This document shows, piece after piece, positions 59,764-64,000 of a stretch of DNA of 64,000 bases. Positions within the stretch are counted from its first letter, which is position 1, and each line of letters opens with the position of its first letter. The position numbers and the translations under genes are program-made. This DNA is from Rathayibacter sp. VKM Ac-2879. Lineage in GTDB: Bacteria > Actinomycetota > Actinomycetes > Actinomycetales > Microbacteriaceae. The notes below the pieces were generated by a model that was not told where the DNA came from, searched no databases, and was given only the letters and a program-made list of their open reading frames with translations. Where the stretch lies: assembly GCF_015351245.1 (NCBI RefSeq), contig NZ_JADKSO010000005.1:124001-188000 (forward strand), read 5' to 3'.

Positions 59764-60291
59764 TCAGCCCGCGAGCGCGGTGAGCGCCGAGCGCATCAGG
59801 GGCTCCGGGTCGCCGGGCTCGACGAACGCGACGCTCGACGCCTCTATCCAGTACTCGCCGACGAAGGCGTCGGCGACGCCGCGGCCGTCGGCCACCCGGT
59901 AGTAGCCCTCGATCGTCGGCGGCTTGCCGTAGCTCGGGACGGCCTTACTCGTCGTGTAGAACTCGTTCTTCAGCGCCTCGATCACCGCCGGCTCGAGATG
60001 CGCCACCGCGAGCTGCACATCGGCCCCCGATGCGGTGCTCCAGCCGCAGACGGTGCCGTTGTAGCCCGCGATCTCGCGCGAGACCGCGGTCGGCTCGACC
60101 TCCGTGGACGGGGAGTACCCGGCCCACATGCCGCTCAAGACCGACGACGGCACCAGCTGCTCGCACGACAGCGGAAGAGGGGTCCCGGAGACCGCGTCGC
60201 TAGCGCTGGGAGCAGGCTCGGCGCTCGTCGCGCAAGCGGTGAGGGAAGCGACGGCCAAGGCGGCGAGAAGGAGCACGGCAGGACGACGCAT
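59764..60291 (-). CDS. Secreted lipoprotein, unknown function
   Basis: A 175-residue protein from ATG 60291, preferred over 60300 because TAGGGT lies 7 nt upstream. The signal peptide ends in the lipobox SLTAC (Cys20). The mature domain has two further cysteines (LSCEQLVP and TVCGWS), probably bridged, a layout common in actinobacterial DUF3558-like lipoproteins. Convergent with the transglutaminase gene (4 bp apart). Function unknown. Confidence 0.7.
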   Translation of the reverse strand: MRRPAVLLLAALAVASLTACATSAEPAPSASDAVSGTPLPLSCEQLVPSSVLSGMWAGYSPSTEVEPTAVSREIAGYNGTVCGWSTASGADVQLAVAHLEPAVIEALKNEFYTTSKAVPSYGKPPTIEGYYRVADGRGVADAFVGEYWIEASSVAFVEPGDPEPLMRSALTALAG

Positions 60292-60344
60292 GCGAGGCAC
60301 CCTAGCAACGGCGCGCCGCGACCCGGCCGGTAGAATCGCTCCCC
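60292..60344. promoter_or_regulatory. Divergent leaderless promoters of lipoprotein gene and argS
   Basis: TAGGGT on the minus strand (plus 60299-60304) is 7 nt before the lipoprotein ATG. TAGAAT on the plus strand (60331-60336) is 8 nt before the argS GTG. Only 26 bp separate the two boxes, so the promoters must share or contest their upstream elements. Confidence 0.5.
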
Positions 60345-62003
60345 GTGACTCCCGAACAGCTCGCCGCCTCGCTGCACGCCCTCGTCCTCGACGCCGTGGA
60401 GCGACGAGGGAGCGACGCGGAGGTGGCGCTCGCCGAGGTGGTGCTCGAGCGGCCGAAGAACCGCGATCACGGCGACTGGGCCTCGAACATCGCGATGAAG
60501 CTCGCGAAGAGGCTCGGAATGAACCCGCGCGAGTTCGCGACCGAGCTCGCGACGGGGCTCGGCGCCGTCGACGGAGTCGCCTCCGTCGAGGTCGCAGGGC
60601 CCGGATTTCTCAACGTGCGCCTCGAGGCGGCCGCGGCTGGGGCGCTCGCGGGCGCGATCGTCGAGGCGGGCGACTCCTTCGGCACCGGCACCGTCTACGC
60701 CGGGGTGCGGATGAACCTCGAGTTCGTCTCGGCGAACCCCACCGGCCCCATCCACATCGGAGGCACCCGCTGGGCGGCCGTCGGTGACAGCCTCGCGCGC
60801 ATCCTGATCTCGCAGGGCGCCGACGTCACCCGCGAGTACTACTTCAACGACCACGGCGCGCAGATCGACCGCTTCACCCGGAGCCTGCTCGCGGCGCACC
60901 GCGGCGAGCCCACCCCGGAGGACGGCTACGGCGGCGCCTACATCGGCGACATCGCCGAACGGGTCGCCGCCGCCTACCCCGGTGACCTCTCGGTGCTGCC
61001 CGAGGAGGAGCTCGCCGAGACCTTCCGTTCGATCGGAGTCGAGCTGATGTTCGGCGAGATCAAGCAGAGCCTCCACGAGTTCGGAGTCGACTTCGACGTC
61101 TACTTCCATGAGAACTCGCTGCACGAGTCTCGCGCCGTCGACCGGGCGATCGAACGACTGCGCGAGCTCGGCCACATCTTCGAGGCCGACGGCGCCACCT
61201 GGCTGCGCACCACCGACTTCGGCGACGACCGCGACCGCGTCATCGTCAAGAGCGACGGGGAGGCCGCCTACATCGCCGGCGATCTCGCCTACTACCTCGA
61301 CAAGCGTGAGCGCGGCTTCGACCGCGCGATCATCATGCTCGGCGCCGATCACCACGGCTACATCGGCCGGATGATGGCCATGTGCGCGGCCTTCGGCGAC
61401 ACCCCCGGGGTCAACCTCGAGATCCTGATCGGCCAGCTCGTCAACCTGCTCCGCGACGGCGAAGCCGTGCGCATGTCGAAGCGGGCCGGCACCGTCGTGA
61501 CGATGGAGGACCTCGTGGAGGCCGTGGGAGTGGACGCGGCGAGGTACTCGCTCGTGCGCTCCTCCGCCGACTCGACTCTCGACATCGACCTCGATCTGCT
61601 CACGAAGCGGAGCAACGACAATCCCGTCTACTACGTGCAGTATGCGCACGCGCGCACCCGACAGGTCGCGGCGAGGGCGGAGGCGTCCGGTGTCCCGCGC
61701 GAGCCCTTCGCTCCCGAGACGCTTGTGCATCCGACCGAGTCGGCGCTGCTCGGCGGTCTGCAGGAGTTCCCGCGCATCGCCGCGTTCGCCGCCGAGCTGC
61801 GTGAGCCGCACCGCGTCGCCCGCTACCTCGAGGAGATCGCCGGCCTCTACCACCGCTGGTACGACAGCTGCCGTGTGGTGCCGCAGGGCGAGGACCCGAT
61901 CGAGGCGGTGCACTCGACGCGGCTCCGGCTCAACGCGGCGACCGGGCAGGTGCTCCGCAACGGGCTCGAGCTGCTGGGCGTGACGGCCCCGGATCGGATG
62001 TGA
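60345..62003 (+). CDS. argS: Arginyl-tRNA synthetase
   Basis: A 552-residue class I synthetase. The ATP site motif is [19 protein letters not shown] (HIGH-type, HIGG). The KMSKS-type loop is [10 protein letters not shown]. The N-terminal Add-1 domain (to ~110) and the C-terminal anticodon domain ending in [11 protein letters not shown] are complete. GTG 60345. Its stop is overlapped by the next gene, and lysA follows further on, the order known in corynebacteria. Confidence 0.96.
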   Translation: MTPEQLAASLHALVLDAVERRGSDAEVALAEVVLERPKNRDHGDWASNIAMKLAKRLGMNPREFATELATGLGAVDGVASVEVAGPGFLNVRLEAAAAGALAGAIVEAGDSFGTGTVYAGVRMNLEFVSANPTGPIHIGGTRWAAVGDSLARILISQGADVTREYYFNDHGAQIDRFTRSLLAAHRGEPTPEDGYGGAYIGDIAERVAAAYPGDLSVLPEEELAETFRSIGVELMFGEIKQSLHEFGVDFDVYFHENSLHESRAVDRAIERLRELGHIFEADGATWLRTTDFGDDRDRVIVKSDGEAAYIAGDLAYYLDKRERGFDRAIIMLGADHHGYIGRMMAMCAAFGDTPGVNLEILIGQLVNLLRDGEAVRMSKRAGTVVTMEDLVEAVGVDAARYSLVRSSADSTLDIDLDLLTKRSNDNPVYYVQYAHARTRQVAARAEASGVPREPFAPETLVHPTESALLGGLQEFPRIAAFAAELREPHRVARYLEEIAGLYHRWYDSCRVVPQGEDPIEAVHSTRLRLNAATGQVLRNGLELLGVTAPDRM

Positions 62004-62761
62004 CGGTGGCCCGGCGGGGGCGACAGCTCGCGATCGTCACAGCGGTCGTGCTGGTGCTGCTCGTGGCGGCGGCCGTCGTGGGAGACTCGCTCGCCCGTCG
62101 CGCCGTCGCGGACCGGGCAGCGGCGAGTCTCCGGGAGGCACTCGCGCTGCCCGCCGACCACGCCGTCGATGTCCGGGTCGGAGGCTGGGCTGTGCTCCCA
62201 CAGTTACTCGCCGGCCGGCTCGACAGCCTCGAGCTCCGTAGCGACGACATCGCCTTCGGGCAGCTGACGGGCGACCTGGCCGCGACCCTCAGCGGTGTGC
62301 CGGCCAGCGGCTCCGGTCCGATCGACTCCGGCATCGCGACGGTGGCACTCGACCCCGCGTCGGTCAGCACGCTCGTCGCTCAGCGCAGTCCTGTGCCCGT
62401 CGACGGCGTGACGCTCGACGCGCCGCGGGTGCGCTTCGGCACGTCGATCGAGGTTCTCGGCCGCACGCTCTCGGCCGGAGTCGCCGTCGAACCCGCCGCC
62501 GTAGACGGCGCCCTGCAGCTCACCCCCGCAGACGTGACGGTGGGAGGCGCCACCTTTACCGCGGCGCAGATCAAGGACCGTTTCGGCGCCGTCGCCGACG
62601 ACCTGCTCGGCCCGCGCTCGGTCTGCATCGCCGACTCCGTCCCGCGTGGGCTGACGCTCTCGGGCGTGACGGTCGCGCAGCAGTCGCTGGACGCCTCCTT
62701 CGCGCTCGCCCCGACCTTCCTCAGTGACCCGGAGGAGCAGCAGACCGGCACCTGTCCGTGA
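62000..62761 (+). CDS. DUF2993 (LmeA-type) lipid-binding protein
   Basis: A 253-residue protein from GTG 62000 (GTGA overlap with argS). One N-terminal membrane helix ([22 protein letters not shown]) anchors an extracytoplasmic domain of alternating strands: the DUF2993 pattern with [29 protein letters not shown] and two cysteines near the end. The mycobacterial relative LmeA binds phosphoinositides. Function here unknown. The position between argS and lysA is recurrent in actinobacteria. Confidence 0.82.
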   Translation: MTVARRGRQLAIVTAVVLVLLVAAAVVGDSLARRAVADRAAASLREALALPADHAVDVRVGGWAVLPQLLAGRLDSLELRSDDIAFGQLTGDLAATLSGVPASGSGPIDSGIATVALDPASVSTLVAQRSPVPVDGVTLDAPRVRFGTSIEVLGRTLSAGVAVEPAAVDGALQLTPADVTVGGATFTAAQIKDRFGAVADDLLGPRSVCIADSVPRGLTLSGVTVAQQSLDASFALAPTFLSDPEEQQTGTCP

Positions 62762-62790
62762 TCCGGCTCGGGCGACGGGCGCTCGACCGG

Positions 62791-62796
62791 TAAGAT
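62791..62796 (+). promoter_or_regulatory. Candidate -10 box of lysA
   Basis: TAAGAT just after the DUF2993 gene. It would give a leader of about 110 nt before the lysA GTG, which contains a 25-codon ORF. Confidence 0.45.
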
Positions 62797-62805
62797 CGGA
62801 GCCCT

Positions 62806-62883
62806 GTGCCGGCGTCTCCCGCGGGCCGAACACTGAAATCGCTGGCTTCAGGGGTCAATCCGGACTCGCTCGCCACGCAGTGA
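62806..62883 (+). CDS. 25-codon ORF in lysA leader
   Basis: GTG 62806 to TGA 62883 encodes MPASPAGRTLKSLASGVNP and six more residues. It starts 9 nt after the TAAGAT box and ends 31 nt before lysA. Only one lysine codon, so classical lysine attenuation is not supported. Could be a uORF or chance. Confidence 0.25.
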   Translation: MPASPAGRTLKSLASGVNPDSLATQ

Positions 62884-62914
62884 CACTCCCACTCTCTCCC
62901 GTGAGGTCTCACCC

Positions 62915-64000
62915 GTGGACGACGACGACGCACGCGCCGCTGCCCCCCGCCACCCGCTCGCGCCCTCCTGGCTGCCGACGCCCGACGAGGCCGACTCGCT
63001 CGTCGACGGTGTGTGGCCGAGCGGCACACGACGCTCCTCCGACGGCGTGGTCACGGTCGCCGGAGTCGCCGCGACCGAGCTCGCCGAACGCTTCGGCACC
63101 CCGCTCTACGTCGTCGACGAGGCCGCGGTGCGATCTCGCGCCGTCGAGGTGCGCGAGGTCTTCGAGCGCGAACTCGCTCGCATCGGCACGGGCGTCACCG
63201 TCTACTACGCCGGCAAGGCGTTCCTCTCGACCGAGGTCGCGCGGTGGATGCGCGACGAGGGCCTGAACATCGACCTCTCGAGTGGAGGCGAGCTCGCCGT
63301 CGCCCTCGCGGCCGGCATCGATCCCTCCCGGCTCGGCCTGCACGGCAACAACAAGTCGCCGGCCGAGATCGAGCGCGCCGTCGAGGTCGGGGTCGGCACC
63401 ATCGTGCTCGACAGCCTGGTCGAGATCGAGCGCGTCGCCGATGCCGCTCATCGGCGGGGCGTGGTGCAGGCGGTGCGGCTGCGGGTCAACAGCGGGGTGC
63501 ACGCGCACACCCACGAGTTCCTCGCGACCGCGCACGAAGACCAGAAGTTCGGGCTCGCGCTCGCCGACTGCCCCGCGGCGATCGCCCGCATCCGTTCGCA
63601 CGGGAGCCTGCGCCTGCTCGGCCTGCACTGCCACATCGGCTCACAGATCTTCGGCGCGGCGGGGTTCGCGGAGTCGGCCTCGCGCCTGCTCGACGTGCAC
63701 GCGGCGCTGCTCGCGGACGGCCCGGTCCCCGAGCTCAACCTCGGCGGCGGCTTCGGCATCGCGTACACGAGCGTCGACGACCCCACCCCGATCGGCGAGA
63801 TCGCCGCAGCGATCGCCGACGCGGTCGCCGAGCAGTGCGCGAGCAGGGGCATCCCGGTGCCCCATATCGCGATCGAGCCGGGTCGATGGGTGGTGGGGCC
63901 CGCGGGCATCACCCTCTACGAGGTCGGCACCATCAAGGACGTCGTGGTCGGGGGCGCGCAGTCGACGTCCGTCCGTAGATACGTGAGCGTCGACGGCGGG
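62915..64000 (+). CDS. lysA: Diaminopimelate decarboxylase, 3' partial
   Basis: The first 362 residues are present; the gene runs off the window. GTG 62915 has GAGG 8 nt upstream. It makes L-lysine from meso-diaminopimelate with PLP. The PLP lysine is Lys101 in YYAGKAFLS. HCHIGSQI, the glycine loop LNLGGGFGIAY and EPGRWVVGPAG are in the expected order. About 100 residues of the C-terminal domain, including the CxxxD active-site Cys, lie outside. It completes a set with dapC, dapD and dapE in this window. Confidence 0.95.
   Translation, partial: MDDDDARAAAPRHPLAPSWLPTPDEADSLVDGVWPSGTRRSSDGVVTVAGVAATELAERFGTPLYVVDEAAVRSRAVEVREVFERELARIGTGVTVYYAGKAFLSTEVARWMRDEGLNIDLSSGGELAVALAAGIDPSRLGLHGNNKSPAEIERAVEVGVGTIVLDSLVEIERVADAAHRRGVVQAVRLRVNSGVHAHTHEFLATAHEDQKFGLALADCPAAIARIRSHGSLRLLGLHCHIGSQIFGAAGFAESASRLLDVHAALLADGPVPELNLGGGFGIAYTSVDDPTPIGEIAAAIADAVAEQCASRGIPVPHIAIEPGRWVVGPAGITLYEVGTIKDVVVGGAQSTSVRRYVSVDGG

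Noticed and set aside
62797-62914. Lysine riboswitch before lysA
   Set aside because: The leader is too short and lacks the conserved L-box core.

Overview
The window is about 64 kb of very GC-rich DNA with frequent GTG starts, ATGA/GTGA-type gene overlaps and many starts placed 6-8 nt after a TANNNT hexamer (leaderless transcripts). Together with family-level markers (a DUF3117 microprotein, NrtR with nadABC, efeUOB, an argS/lysA neighbourhood, a Pls-type NRPS-like gene) this points to a high-GC Gram-positive actinobacterium. Microbacteriaceae is the most likely family, but that is an inference from gene content and not a measured identity.

Left end, 1 to about 6.8 kb: an accessory block, all on the plus strand. 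It holds phage-type small genes (winged-helix and zinc-ribbon proteins, tightly coupled), a DNA-binding protein of the excisionase kind, and a three-gene module that I read as a toxin, an XRE antitoxin with a C-terminal extension, and a SecB-like chaperone (a TAC system). No integrase is visible, so the rest of the element must lie to the left. About 1 kb of poorly coding sequence with a 15-bp tandem repeat (6.8-7.8 kb) separates it from the chromosome.

7.8-16.5 kb: ppk2, then a compact putative poly-amino-acid locus: a phosphopantetheinyl transferase, an M1 aminopeptidase, a 1317-residue Pls/PosA-like adenylation-thiolation-membrane protein, and a 14-helix MFS exporter preceded by a 41-codon leader ORF. 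16.5-22.1 kb: the NAD synthesis operon nrtR-nadA-nadB-nadC-cysteine desulfurase. 22.1-27.0 kb: gcvT-gcvH-gcvP behind a tandem glycine riboswitch. 27.0-33.5 kb: a CPBP protease, then a peptide ABC transporter with a two-domain ATPase. 33.6-36.6 kb: typA and a membrane-anchored DsbA-like protein. 36.6-40.3 kb: the iron uptake operon efeU-efeO-efeB under a DtxR/IdeR-type box.

40.3-49.8 kb: a PIG-L-type deacetylase, fdxA, and the lysine/diaminopimelate genes dapC, dapD and dapE, with gltA between them. dapD and dapE diverge from a 44-bp interval with mirrored -10 boxes. Two tandem PIG-V-like membrane glycosyltransferase paralogues and the DUF3117 microprotein follow. 49.8-57.5 kb: an O-methyltransferase, tatB, an Mrp ATPase, a DUF1003 protein, a channel-less MgtE/CBS protein, a general-stress-type membrane protein, an OmpR-type two-component system, and two divergent paralogous zinc-ribbon microproteins around a Zur-like palindrome. 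57.8-64 kb: an acyltransferase-3 protein, tRNA-Arg(CCG), a transglutaminase-like protein, a lipoprotein divergent from argS, a DUF2993 protein, and lysA running off the right edge.
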